From contig JAAZGO010000024.1 of assembly GCA_012511175.1 (NCBI GenBank), positions 36,238 through 100,237 of the forward strand: a DNA stretch of 64,000 nt. Direction: 5' to 3'. The stretch is from Fastidiosipila sp. Lineage in GTDB: Bacteria > Bacillota > Clostridia > Saccharofermentanales > DTU023. The notes below the pieces were generated by a model. The model searched no databases. It saw only the letters and a list, made by a program, of their open reading frames with translations, and was not told the DNA's origin. Every line of letters begins with the position of its first letter. Position 1 is the stretch's first letter. Shown one piece after another: positions 8,746-17,412 of this stretch. A program made the position numbers and the translations under genes.

Positions 8746-10069
8746 TGATCTGCGGACTTTTATTGAAGTATTGCAGCAAAACAACCGGATCGCCTTTATT
8801 GAAAAGGAAGTTGACTGGGATTCTGAGCTGGGGTCCGTATTGTCAACCCTGGAGCGATCGGGGGGGCGGGCCGGCTATTTTAAGCAGGTTAAGGGCAGCA
8901 CCTTTCCAGTCGCAGGGGGTCTGCTGTCCTCCATGCAAAATGCAGCTCTGGCGCTTGGCTGCGAAGTTGACGAAATAACAGACTTTATTGAAGATCGTCT
9001 TACAAAACCTATCGCACCACTTCAAGTTGCAGAAGCTCCCTGCCAGGAGAATATCCTGACCGGTGACCAAATCGACCTGTTTTCATTGCCCATCCCGCGT
9101 CACGCACCGGGGGACGGGGGACGCTTCATCACGGGAGGTGTTATCTTTTCCAAGCGGCTTCGTGAGCCCTCCCGCCAGAACCTGTCATTCCAGCGTATGC
9201 ATATCAAGGAGCGGGATAAGACCGGCATTATGATCAATGAGTGGCGGCACCTGCGCGATTTCTTGGACGAGGCCCAGGCGATGGGGCAAAAGCTTCCTAT
9301 TTCAGTTGTTTGCGGGGCCGACCCGGTCGTTTACATTGCAGCAGGACTGCGATCCGATCTGGACGAAGTCTCTCTTGCGGGCGCACTGCGCGGTGAAGCA
9401 GTTAAAGTAGTCAAGGGTATCACCAACGATATTCTGGTGCCTGCGCTGGCCGAGTTTGTCATTGAAGGCGAAATTGACCCGGACCGCCTCGAAATGGAAG
9501 GCCCCTTGGGCGAGTTTACGGGGCATTACAGCGAGCCATGGAACAGTCCCGTCTTTCAGGTAACCGCCATCACGCACCGCAACGACGCCATCTACCAGAC
9601 CATCAACGGCGGTTCTTTTGAACACATCAACCTGGGTAATTCCCTCCCGCGGGAACCCTTGCTCCACCAATTTACTTCTTATGTCAGTTCCGGCGTACTC
9701 GATGTCCATATACCAGCTTATGGCTGTGGCTTTCTGGTAATCGTCAAGATCAGGAAAAAGAATCCCGGCGAACCCAAGAACGTAGCCTTGGCTGCCATGA
9801 CGACCTATGTCAACATTAAAAATGTCATCATTGTTGACGAAGATATCGATATATACGACTCTTCTGACGTGTTGTGGGCCCTGTCAACCAGGGTCAAAAG
9901 TGATGAGGATATATTCTATGTGCCAAATGCCCAGGGGCACGAACTCGATCCTTCGTCGGACAAGCGGGGTGTGCAAACCAAGATGGGAATAGATGCTACC
10001 CGCGATACCGGGAGCCGTTGGCATGAACGCGTCATCTATCCGCAATTGGACCTTGCTGATTACCTCTGA
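8732..10069 (+). CDS. UbiD-family prFMN decarboxylase
   Basis: Decarboxylase using prenylated FMN, 445 residues. The start is ATG 8732, preceded by AGGAAAGG. Longer upstream frames run through ubiX and are rejected. Recognisable family stretches include RSGGRAGYFKQVKG, IPRHAPGDGGRFITGG, RMHIKERDK, EGPLGEFTGHY and the C-terminal KMGIDATRD. UbiD enzymes act on aromatic, heteroaromatic or unsaturated acids, usually reversibly. The substrate cannot be read here. The aldehyde and alcohol dehydrogenases downstream suggest that the decarboxylated product or its precursor passes through alcohol/aldehyde/acid steps. Confidence 0.92.
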   Translation: MTKINDLRTFIEVLQQNNRIAFIEKEVDWDSELGSVLSTLERSGGRAGYFKQVKGSTFPVAGGLLSSMQNAALALGCEVDEITDFIEDRLTKPIAPLQVAEAPCQENILTGDQIDLFSLPIPRHAPGDGGRFITGGVIFSKRLREPSRQNLSFQRMHIKERDKTGIMINEWRHLRDFLDEAQAMGQKLPISVVCGADPVVYIAAGLRSDLDEVSLAGALRGEAVKVVKGITNDILVPALAEFVIEGEIDPDRLEMEGPLGEFTGHYSEPWNSPVFQVTAITHRNDAIYQTINGGSFEHINLGNSLPREPLLHQFTSYVSSGVLDVHIPAYGCGFLVIVKIRKKNPGEPKNVALAAMTTYVNIKNVIIVDEDIDIYDSSDVLWALSTRVKSDEDIFYVPNAQGHELDPSSDKRGVQTKMGIDATRDTGSRWHERVIYPQLDLADYL

Positions 10070-10102
10070 ACCGTGAGTTCATGACAAGGTCAGGTGCCCG
10101 CC

Positions 10103-10124
10103 TCTCCCGGAAGGATTCGGGAGA
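10103..10124 (+). other. Intercistronic hairpin ubiD-aldehyde dehydrogenase
   Basis: TCTCCCG pairs with CGGGAGA around 8 bases. No T-run follows, so it is more likely an mRNA processing or stability element in the 127-base gap than a terminator. Confidence 0.4.
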
Positions 10125-10196
10125 ACGCATATCACATAAATAACAGGAAACTACGATCATGAGATCGACAAAAAGGAAAGGAACGTAGGAGTTAGC

Positions 10197-11660
10197 ATGA
10201 GTTATGTCATCGGAGAATTTAAGAACTATGTAAAGGGAGTCTGGACGGATCCCGCGGACGGGCAGTTTCGTGAACAATTCACGACCATCGACGGAACGGC
10301 TGTTTCGAAATGTGCGCATTCGGGCAATTCTGACGTTGATGTCGCTGTAGCGGCCGCCAGAGAAGCGTTCGAGCTCGCAGATTGGAAAGAAAATCCGAGA
10401 AAGCGATCCAAGGCGCTGCAACACTGGGCAGATCGAATGCGCGAAAATGTTAAGGAATTGGCAACTTTGCTCAGCTGGCAGGTTGGGAAACCCTACAAAG
10501 AGTCTTTCGGCGAAATGATGGGTGCGATCGGCTACATGGAATACTATGCCTCGGCAGCCCGCACAATCTACGGCTCCAATATGTCGGTTGATGATGTGAC
10601 CTTGTCCATCATGCTCCGTGAGCCCGTGGGTGTTATCGGTGTCATCGTTCCCTGGAACTATCCCATCACCCTCCTCATGCGCGATATGGCCCCCGCACTG
10701 GCAGCCGGCAATACGTGTGTCGTCAAACCTGCCGGACAAACTGCGGGCATCACCATGCGGGTCATCGCCTTGCTGGATCAAGTCGAAGAATTTCCTCCTG
10801 GAGTGGTCAATGCTGTTTCGGGTCCCGGTTCGATCGTCGGCGATGTGCTGACCGGCCACCCTGATGTTGACATGATCAACTTTACAGGCAGTGTCGATGT
10901 CGGCAAAACAATTATGCGTGCATGTTCCTCAACCATGAAAAAGGTTTCACTCGAACTTGGCGGGAAGTCAGCGAGCATCATTTTCTCCGACGCGGATCTT
11001 GAGAAGGCGCTACCCTACGCCTTGACCAGCATTTTCACCAATGCGGGGCAGTTGTGTACGTCAGCGTCGCGTATTCTCGTTGAAGAATCAATCGCAGAGG
11101 ACTTTATCGCTCAACTGAAATCCGCGGTCGAGCAAATGCAGGTTGGCGATCCCTTTGATGCGGCAACTGCTATGGGGGCCATGAATACACCGCAGCAAAT
11201 GGACACCGTCCTCAAATACATCGAGCTGGGAAAAACGCAAGGCACCCTATTAACCGGGGGCCACCGGCTTGTGGGCAATGGACTTGAAAAGGGGTGCTTT
11301 ATTGCACCAACTGTATTCGTTGACCTGCCACAGGATTCCCCCCTCATTCAGGAGGAAATCTTTGGTCCTGTACTCTGCGTCAATACATTCAAAACCGAGG
11401 AGGAAGCTGTTGAAATGGCAAATGGAACTGTCTTCGGCCTCGCTTCCGGTGTATGGACTCAGGATATCAATAAAGCTGTCCGGGTCGGTAAAAAAATGAG
11501 GGCTGGAACATGCTGGATTAATTGTTACAATCGCTTGTTCAATGAGTGTGAAACGGGCGGGTATAAGCAGAGCGGTCTTGACCGAGCAGGTGGCATCGAG
11601 GGAATCAAAAAGTTTACTGAGGTAAAACATCTCTGCATCGACTACAAGGAAAACCACTAA
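10197..11660 (+). CDS. NAD(P)-dependent aldehyde dehydrogenase
   Basis: Aldehyde dehydrogenase superfamily, 487 residues, the usual length. The cofactor region GVIVPWNYPITLLMRDMAPALAAGN and the FTGS-DVGK loop are present. The glutamate motif is LELGGKSA and the catalytic Cys lies in NAGQLCTSASR. The C-terminal EIFGPVL and FGLASGVWT are standard. TAGGAG precedes the ATG. It oxidises an aldehyde to its acid, or works in reverse with an acyl donor. The operon position after UbiXD and before an iron alcohol dehydrogenase suggests all four act on one carbon source. Confidence 0.93.
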   Translation: MSYVIGEFKNYVKGVWTDPADGQFREQFTTIDGTAVSKCAHSGNSDVDVAVAAAREAFELADWKENPRKRSKALQHWADRMRENVKELATLLSWQVGKPYKESFGEMMGAIGYMEYYASAARTIYGSNMSVDDVTLSIMLREPVGVIGVIVPWNYPITLLMRDMAPALAAGNTCVVKPAGQTAGITMRVIALLDQVEEFPPGVVNAVSGPGSIVGDVLTGHPDVDMINFTGSVDVGKTIMRACSSTMKKVSLELGGKSASIIFSDADLEKALPYALTSIFTNAGQLCTSASRILVEESIAEDFIAQLKSAVEQMQVGDPFDAATAMGAMNTPQQMDTVLKYIELGKTQGTLLTGGHRLVGNGLEKGCFIAPTVFVDLPQDSPLIQEEIFGPVLCVNTFKTEEEAVEMANGTVFGLASGVWTQDINKAVRVGKKMRAGTCWINCYNRLFNECETGGYKQSGLDRAGGIEGIKKFTEVKHLCIDYKENH

Positions 11661-11744
11661 TCAGTCCTGCAACAAAGCTGCTTCAGATAGCTGAAGTGCG
11701 AACACAAATCGTTAAATTATGGAAAGGTTTCGAATAATTGAAAA

Positions 11745-12899
11745 ATGAACAGATTTTTACTTCCAACTGAGATGATATGGGGACAGGGTGCAGTTGCTGA
11801 ATTGTCCCGGTTTGTTAAAGAAAAACAGAAGGTCATGATCGTCACCGACGCCTCCCTGGTCAAACTCGGTGCAGCTGAAAAAGTAAGCAGTGTGATCAAG
11901 GATCTCAATGCCGAAGTCACCGTGTTTGATGCAATTCCGCAGAACCCGCACGCACCCGATGTTTACCATTGCCTGGATCAGGTCAAGGAAAGCGGAGCCC
12001 ATCTCCTGGTTGCTTTAGGAGGAGGCAGTCCGATGGATGTTGCCAAGGTTGTTGCCATGATGGCGACAGATGGCGGCAAATTGGAAGACTACCAATGGAA
12101 CTTCCGGCAGGCAACCGTCGCTCCCTTGCCCTACATTGCCATTCCTACCACGGCGGGAACGGGCTCCGAGGCTACGAAAACGGCTGTTATTGTGGATCGC
12201 GACACCAAAAAGGGCTTCGGGGGAGACGCCTTGTTTGCCAAGGCAGCTTTGTTGGATCCGGAAATGACGGTCAGCCTCCCCGCACACCTCACAGCGACAA
12301 CTGGCGCTGACGCACTGACTCACGCCATTGAGGCGTACGTTGGCAGGGGGCATCACCCCTGGACCGATGCCATGGCTTTGGAGGCCATTACCTTGCTCGC
12401 CGAGTATTTGCCACTGGCCTACGCGGATGGTCATGATTTGCTTGCACGCGAAAAGGTGGCCTTGGCGGCAGCCATGGCTGGCTTGGCGATGGATCAAAGC
12501 GGCCTGGGAATCGTTCACTCCGTGAGCGGGCCGATTGCCAGCCACTATGACGTACCTCACGGTCTTTCCAACGCCGTCTTATTGGTAGAAGGCATGAAAT
12601 ACAATTTGCAGACAGTACCTGCCCGCTTTGCACGCGTCGCCAGGGCAATGGGGGTGGACACGACGTCCATGAGTGACCATGAAGCTGCTGAAGCCGCTGT
12701 TGATGCCGTTGACAGGATGTTCCAGAATATGAAGGTTCCGGGTGACCTCAGTGATTACTTTGAGCAATATGGAGCAAAAGAAGAGGACATCCCGAAATTT
12801 GCTGAAGAAGCATGTGCCATGTTCCTGATGCGAAACAATCCCAGGACACCTGTTCCGGAAGAAATGGAAGTCATCATCAGAAAAGCGCTTGGCTGTTGA
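11745..12899 (+). CDS. Iron-containing alcohol dehydrogenase
   Basis: Group III metal-dependent alcohol dehydrogenase, 384 residues. The NAD-binding GGGSPMDVAK is near residue 90 and TTAGTGSEAT near residue 138. Metal ligands are expected in the D-THAIEAY helix, in MDQSGLGIVHSVSG and in HYDVPHGLSNA. The ribosome site (GGAAAGG) is rather far from the ATG. It would interconvert an alcohol and the aldehyde used by the preceding dehydrogenase. Last gene of the ubiX operon, as a strong terminator follows. Confidence 0.93.
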   Translation: MNRFLLPTEMIWGQGAVAELSRFVKEKQKVMIVTDASLVKLGAAEKVSSVIKDLNAEVTVFDAIPQNPHAPDVYHCLDQVKESGAHLLVALGGGSPMDVAKVVAMMATDGGKLEDYQWNFRQATVAPLPYIAIPTTAGTGSEATKTAVIVDRDTKKGFGGDALFAKAALLDPEMTVSLPAHLTATTGADALTHAIEAYVGRGHHPWTDAMALEAITLLAEYLPLAYADGHDLLAREKVALAAAMAGLAMDQSGLGIVHSVSGPIASHYDVPHGLSNAVLLVEGMKYNLQTVPARFARVARAMGVDTTSMSDHEAAEAAVDAVDRMFQNMKVPGDLSDYFEQYGAKEEDIPKFAEEACAMFLMRNNPRTPVPEEMEVIIRKALGC

Positions 12900-12934
12900 T
12901 ACTGCCCGCGGCCAGCTTCAACCTGATGACAACA

Positions 12935-12978
12935 AAAGCCCGCCGGTGCCTTTTACGGTACCGGCGGGCTTTCTGTTT
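12935..12978 (+). terminator. Terminator after alcohol dehydrogenase
   Basis: Perfect 13-bp stem AAAGCCCGCCGGT with ACCGGCGGGCTTT around a 12-base loop, followed by CTGTTTC. The A-run on the other side lets it also serve the converging ygeY-like gene. Confidence 0.85.
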
Positions 12979-13019
12979 CATCTTGCATGGATAGGTGGAG
13001 GTCTGTAATACCTCGATAA

Positions 13020-14228
13020 TTAGTCTTTTTTGGGCACGAACAGGGGCAGGGCAGCGTAGAATTGAATCGCCTTGATCAGCTCATCGACTCTCACCTGATC
13101 TTCACTTGAATGGCAGTACGCCTCCTCTCCAGGACCAAAGCCCAGGGCGGGGATGCCTTCACGGCCACAAAGATGCGTTGCATTCGTGCTGAAGTCCCAC
13201 TTGGTTATTTCAGGGGCCTTTCCGAATAGACCTTCATAGGCCTTGGCTCCGGCCTGGACCAATTCGTGCTCTTCATCCAAGACCCATGAGGGGAAGTAAT
13301 CAAGAGCCGTAATCTCATAACCGGAATAGGTAACAACTTGCTCCGTTGCGATTTCAGGTTTTACACCTTCAATACCCTGGGAGAAGGCCCGTGCCTCTTC
13401 CAGGAGATCCTCGGCAGTTTCGCCGCACGAAATCCGGCGGTCGCAGGTTATGATGACTTCGCCAGGGATGGTGTTCATCGAGGGTGTTTTACACTCAACA
13501 TGAGTCACCTCGATGGTACCTTTACCCAGGAAAGGGTCTTCCCTGAAATCGTCAAACTCGTCAATTGCCTTGATGATCGGCAGTGATTTAATCAGCGCGT
13601 TTTCACCGCGCCAGGCTGCTGATGCATGCGCGGCTTTCCCCGGCACGCTGATGCGGATCAAGGCGCGCCCCTTATGTCCCCGCATCAGGCGCAGGTTGCT
13701 GGACTCGGCAACCAGTACGTAATCGGGCTGTATATCGGGTGATTCCTCCATCATCGCTTTGACACAGGCGCCTTCAACATCCTCTTCCGCCACTGATCCG
13801 GAGACCCAAAGGGTGAAATCTTTATCCAGCCCCAGCTCTTTCAGCGTCTTGCCGGCCCAGGTAATGCCCATTAAACAGCCCTTGTCATCAACAGCGCCGC
13901 GACCGTGAATGACACCGTCTTCGAGATGGCCCGACAGGGGAGGGAATTTCCAGGCAGCGGGGTCACCTGTTTCGACCGTGTCTATGTGGGCGTCATATAG
14001 AAGGACTGTTTTACCCTGTCCAACCCGCCCCAGCACGTTCCCAACCTTATCGATCCGCACTTCATCAAATCCATAAGTACGCATTTTATCGGCAAGAAAA
14101 GCGACCGCCTCTCCTTCGTTGTATGTCAAGCTTTCGATTGCAATGAAATCCTGTAAATCTTTCGTAATCTGATCTTGATTGCCTTCGATGCAGTTCTTGA
14201 TCTTTTCCAAAACTTCTGTTTTCTCCAT
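13020..14228 (-). CDS. ygeY: YgeY-like M20 family hydrolase
   Basis: Zinc peptidase-like hydrolase of the M20 family, 402 residues, closest in character to the YgeY group linked to selenium-dependent purine and amino acid metabolism. Metal motifs are LLYDAHIDTVETGD and GRGAVDDKGC, then the catalytic AEEDVEGA and, near the end, ATHLCGREGIPALGFGPG and HSSEDQV. AGAGAGGAT precedes the ATG. It faces away from the carbamoyltransferase gene. In E. coli ygeW and ygeY lie together with ygeX, and this cluster supports anaerobic purine use. ygeX is not in this window. Function by analogy only. Confidence 0.85.
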   Translation of the reverse strand: MEKTEVLEKIKNCIEGNQDQITKDLQDFIAIESLTYNEGEAVAFLADKMRTYGFDEVRIDKVGNVLGRVGQGKTVLLYDAHIDTVETGDPAAWKFPPLSGHLEDGVIHGRGAVDDKGCLMGITWAGKTLKELGLDKDFTLWVSGSVAEEDVEGACVKAMMEESPDIQPDYVLVAESSNLRLMRGHKGRALIRISVPGKAAHASAAWRGENALIKSLPIIKAIDEFDDFREDPFLGKGTIEVTHVECKTPSMNTIPGEVIITCDRRISCGETAEDLLEEARAFSQGIEGVKPEIATEQVVTYSGYEITALDYFPSWVLDEEHELVQAGAKAYEGLFGKAPEITKWDFSTNATHLCGREGIPALGFGPGEEAYCHSSEDQVRVDELIKAIQFYAALPLFVPKKD

Positions 14229-14628
14229 ATTCGGGATCCTCTCTTCATCGATATTTTTTCGCGTTTGCGACAGTCGCCAGAATGGCCAAGCGAGTCCACT
14301 CTAGCATAGGATCAAGTTGCTGACAAGAAAGCGATCTACCTGGCAAGTAATGCCTGCGAAATAGACATCGCCGTTTCATGACCCGCTTCCAATTGAGCGG
14401 TCGCCGACCGGTGAAGCAGAAAAGGCAACTGGACGCAGAGTCAGATTGTCCATGGATTCAGCCGGTATTTATTGAGAAGGCTGTGAATTATGTTCCAAGA
14501 CTCAATTTGCTTGGCAATTCGGCTGGTTGACAGTTTGCTGCTTCATTCCTATACTAGCTGTGACAAATTCAGAAAGACAATTCACCGTCAGAAAATCTGT
14601 CAAATTTTAGAAAATTGGGGGTATTACT
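14229..14628. other. Divergent intergenic region, ygeY-carbamoyltransferase
   Basis: A 400-base gap between divergent genes. It contains the consensus promoter at 14527-14555. The transcribed leader has a repeated TGACAAATT/TGTCAAATT pair (starting near 14561 and 14598) that could bind a regulator. I see no gene or RNA element in the rest and no clear promoter for the ygeY side. Confidence 0.4.
14527..14555 (+). promoter_or_regulatory. Promoter for carbamoyltransferase gene
   Basis: TTGACA (14527-14532), 17 bases, TATACT (14550-14555): essentially consensus. The predicted start near 14562 leaves a 67-base leader. Confidence 0.8.
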
Positions 14629-15624
14629 ATGCGAACTGGAATGATCGGAAAACACCTTATCGCGGCACAAGATTGGACAGACGAAGAGCTGAACACCTTG
14701 CTGGACGTGGCAAAAGAACTGAAGATGCGTTATGCACTGGATATGCCGACAGATATACTCAAGAACAAAACTTTATTTTTATTGTTTTTTGAAGAATCCA
14801 CCCGTACCCGTAACGCATTTGAATGCGGAATGACGCAACTGGGTGGTCATATGAACTATCTTACCCCCGCGGGAACTCAGGTTGATCACGGTGAAACGCC
14901 AAAAGATACCATTGAAGTCCTGGCACGCATGGGCCATGGGATCGCAATCAGGAATTCATACGTCGACGGGCACAAATGGATGAGAGCAGTTGCGGAGCAC
15001 TCCAAGATACCTGTCATGAATGCCCAGTGTGATATCTGGCATCCGACCCAGGAACTCGCCGACATCATGACAATCAAGGAAAAGTTCAACAATGAATTGC
15101 GCGGGCGGAAATTCGTAATTTCCTGGACATGTGCCGGCAACTATATGCGTCCTCTTTCCATGCCTAACTCGCTGGTCACACTGATGCCTCGCTTCGGTCT
15201 TGACGTGACACTGGCTCACCCGAAAGGATTCGAGCTTGAAGATGAAATTATGGAAATTGCGCGTAAGAATGCGGAAGCGCATAATGTCAAACTTGAAGTT
15301 GTCTATGACATGGAGGAAGCCTTCAAGGATGCTCACGTTATTTATGCCAAAGGCTGGGGCCCGATCACAACTGTTGGAGACGATGCCGTCCGTGGCGTCC
15401 AGATGATCAACGAACACCCCGAATGGTTTGTCGACCAAAGGAAAATGGACCTTGGCGCGAAAGATGCCATTTACATGCATTGTATGCCCGCTGACCGTGA
15501 CGTGGAAGTAACAAGTGAGGTCATGGACGGACCGCAGTCCGTTCTCTACGATGAAGCCGAAAACCGCCTGCATACGATTAAAGCGCTTATGGCGCTGACC
15601 ATGGGCAATACAACCCGCAGGTGA
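14629..15624 (+). CDS. YgeW/OTC-like carbamoyltransferase
   Basis: Aspartate/ornithine carbamoyltransferase family, 331 residues. The carbamoyl phosphate site is EESTRTRNAFE near residue 56. HPTQELADI is near residue 140, and the catalytic MHCMPADRD lies near the end. The linker WTCAGNYMRPLSMP resembles the PLSVP segment of YgeW. The SMG substrate loop of true ornithine carbamoyltransferases is replaced by AKGWGP, so ornithine is unlikely to be the substrate. GGGGG precedes the ATG. Likely a catabolic enzyme that releases carbamoyl phosphate for ATP formation. Confidence 0.85.
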   Translation: MRTGMIGKHLIAAQDWTDEELNTLLDVAKELKMRYALDMPTDILKNKTLFLLFFEESTRTRNAFECGMTQLGGHMNYLTPAGTQVDHGETPKDTIEVLARMGHGIAIRNSYVDGHKWMRAVAEHSKIPVMNAQCDIWHPTQELADIMTIKEKFNNELRGRKFVISWTCAGNYMRPLSMPNSLVTLMPRFGLDVTLAHPKGFELEDEIMEIARKNAEAHNVKLEVVYDMEEAFKDAHVIYAKGWGPITTVGDDAVRGVQMINEHPEWFVDQRKMDLGAKDAIYMHCMPADRDVEVTSEVMDGPQSVLYDEAENRLHTIKALMALTMGNTTRR

Positions 15625-15678
15625 TCCGGATACCGCTTAGCGGTTGAACACATCGATTCGATCCATAAACGAAATTGG

Positions 15679-15703
15679 CAAGACCGGCAGATCGCCGGTC
15701 TTG
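15679..15703. terminator. Bidirectional hairpin between converging genes
   Basis: Perfect 10-bp stem CAAGACCGGC with GCCGGTCTTG around AGATC, in the 241-base gap between converging genes. The following bases are not T-rich on either strand, so termination efficiency is uncertain. Confidence 0.55.
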
Positions 15704-15865
15704 CTGCCTCAAGGAGCAATCTTCGGGGCTGGCGGGAACCGCTCTTCATTAGAGGTTTTGATACTTGGAACTTATCTTCGTGCATCGTCTGCACGTCACG
15801 ACACATATGAAAAGCCGGAACCAGCCATCAATTTTTCAAGGTTCACCGTCCGTTCCACAGGTAAA

Positions 15866-17110
15866 TCAAAATGCTACAGAAGTGATTCGCTTGCTGGTCG
15901 CGACGATCCGTCCATTCTTGATCACGGCCAGCCGCGTCGCCTGATCCCGGAAGGCAGAGGCGATATCCGAAGCATCAAGAAGAACCAGATCCGCCCGCTT
16001 GCCAACCGCAAGACCGTAGTCATCAAGCCGCATGGCCCGGGCTGCGTGGATGGTGCCCATCCGGTGAATGACCTGCAATTCCGAATCTGACAGCATCTGT
16101 GCCACCTGACCGGTCAAGAGGCCCTCTTCGAGCATATCGGCGTTGCCGATGGGCCGGAAGGGATCGCGTACGTTATCGGATGCATAGGCGATATTGACTC
16201 CGGCTTCCAGGAATTCCTTGATCCTTGTTACACCGCGCGGTATCGGCTGACGGTCCGCCCTTGCCATCAGGTAGAGATTGCAGGATGGGAGGGTAATGAT
16301 ATGAAGGCGCGCTTCTTTTGCCATGGCGATGGCTTCAGCGGCAAGCCCGTCATCGACACGGCAGAGCGCTGTGACATGGCCACAGGAGACACGTCCCTCA
16401 TACTTGTTTTCCAGCGTCAGGCGGGCCGTTTCCAGGAAGGTATCGATGTTGGGGTTATCATGTTCGTCAATATGGAAATCTACATCAAGGTCATTCTTTA
16501 CGGCAATTCTGAACAACTCCCGCGTAAATCCTATCCGCTCGTCATAGAAATGAGGCGCCCCCCCGATCGCATTGATCAACCGATTTCTTGCCATCCTGTC
16601 CAGCATATCGAAGTGTTCCTGCTGTTCATCAAGTCTGCCGTGAAATACCGGAAATGCTGTAATTTGAATCTCGATGTATGGCTGCATTTCATCCCGGAGC
16701 TCATTCATGGCTTCGACACTTCGCCAGCCATTGACAGCATCGACACTGACGTGGGTCCGAATGCTTGTCGTTCCGGCAACAACAGCCTTGCGCAAGCTCC
16801 TCCGTGCCCGTTTCTTAATGTCAGCTGCCAGCTCTTCAGGTGTGAGGTTTCTTAAATATTCGGAGTAATTCTGTATGGCCTGTGCCAAGGTAGTTGATTC
16901 ACCCGCCGGCATGACGCCGGTTGTGTCAAGATGCGTGTGGCTGTCTATGAAGCCAGGGGACAGAAGCGACCCGTTCGCGTCAATGGAATCCTTTGATTCA
17001 ATGATCGGTCCGGGTCGGCGGATCTCAACGATTTTGCCCTCTGTGATCAGTACATCCAACAAACCGCTGTTATTGGGCAGCTGCGCCTGGTAAATGGCCA
17101 AGTCAATCAT
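15866..17110 (-). CDS. Amidohydrolase, cytosine deaminase-like
   Basis: Metal-dependent amidohydrolase, 414 residues, of the CodA-like group. Landmarks are the metal site PGFIDSHTHLDT near residue 55 and FHIDEHDNP near 218, which holds the catalytic acid. SCGHVTALC is near 245 and YASDNVRDPF near 315. The ending GKRADLVLLDASD is typical. It probably deaminates a pyrimidine, purine or related cyclic amide. AGGAGAG lies 10 bases before the ATG. Together with the YgeY-like and carbamoyltransferase genes it points to breakdown of nitrogen-rich heterocycles. The exact substrate is not readable. Confidence 0.87.
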   Translation of the reverse strand: MIDLAIYQAQLPNNSGLLDVLITEGKIVEIRRPGPIIESKDSIDANGSLLSPGFIDSHTHLDTTGVMPAGESTTLAQAIQNYSEYLRNLTPEELAADIKKRARRSLRKAVVAGTTSIRTHVSVDAVNGWRSVEAMNELRDEMQPYIEIQITAFPVFHGRLDEQQEHFDMLDRMARNRLINAIGGAPHFYDERIGFTRELFRIAVKNDLDVDFHIDEHDNPNIDTFLETARLTLENKYEGRVSCGHVTALCRVDDGLAAEAIAMAKEARLHIITLPSCNLYLMARADRQPIPRGVTRIKEFLEAGVNIAYASDNVRDPFRPIGNADMLEEGLLTGQVAQMLSDSELQVIHRMGTIHAARAMRLDDYGLAVGKRADLVLLDASDIASAFRDQATRLAVIKNGRIVATSKRITSVAF

Positions 17111-17412
17111 CTTATCAAAACTCTCCTATTCCCTTTCATGTACCGGCACCTTAAGCCTTCGAATTTCTTCACTGGCCGGATGTCATTCAAGTCCTGATCT
17201 GTCACGATACTTTTGGTTTCCATAGTAGCGCAGTCTCTACCTTCGTGCACCCCGCACACAATTTTTGACCGTACGGATGCCGGCCTCAACAATCCGTAAT
17301 GCCTGACACCTGGCCCCTGTCCCTGTTGAGCAAATTGAAGCAGGTTAGATTATCGACTATACTGTTTTTGTATGGAAAATCTTGAATTGTTCGTCAGGAA
17401 AGCAGGTAAATA
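17111..17412. other. Divergent intergenic region, amidohydrolase-alcohol dehydrogenase
   Basis: A 302-base gap holding the plus-strand promoter at 17335-17363. No other element was recognised. Confidence 0.4.
17335..17363 (+). promoter_or_regulatory. Promoter for zinc alcohol dehydrogenase
   Basis: TTGAAG (17335-17340), 17 bases, TATACT (17358-17363), about 43 bases before the coding start. Confidence 0.65.
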
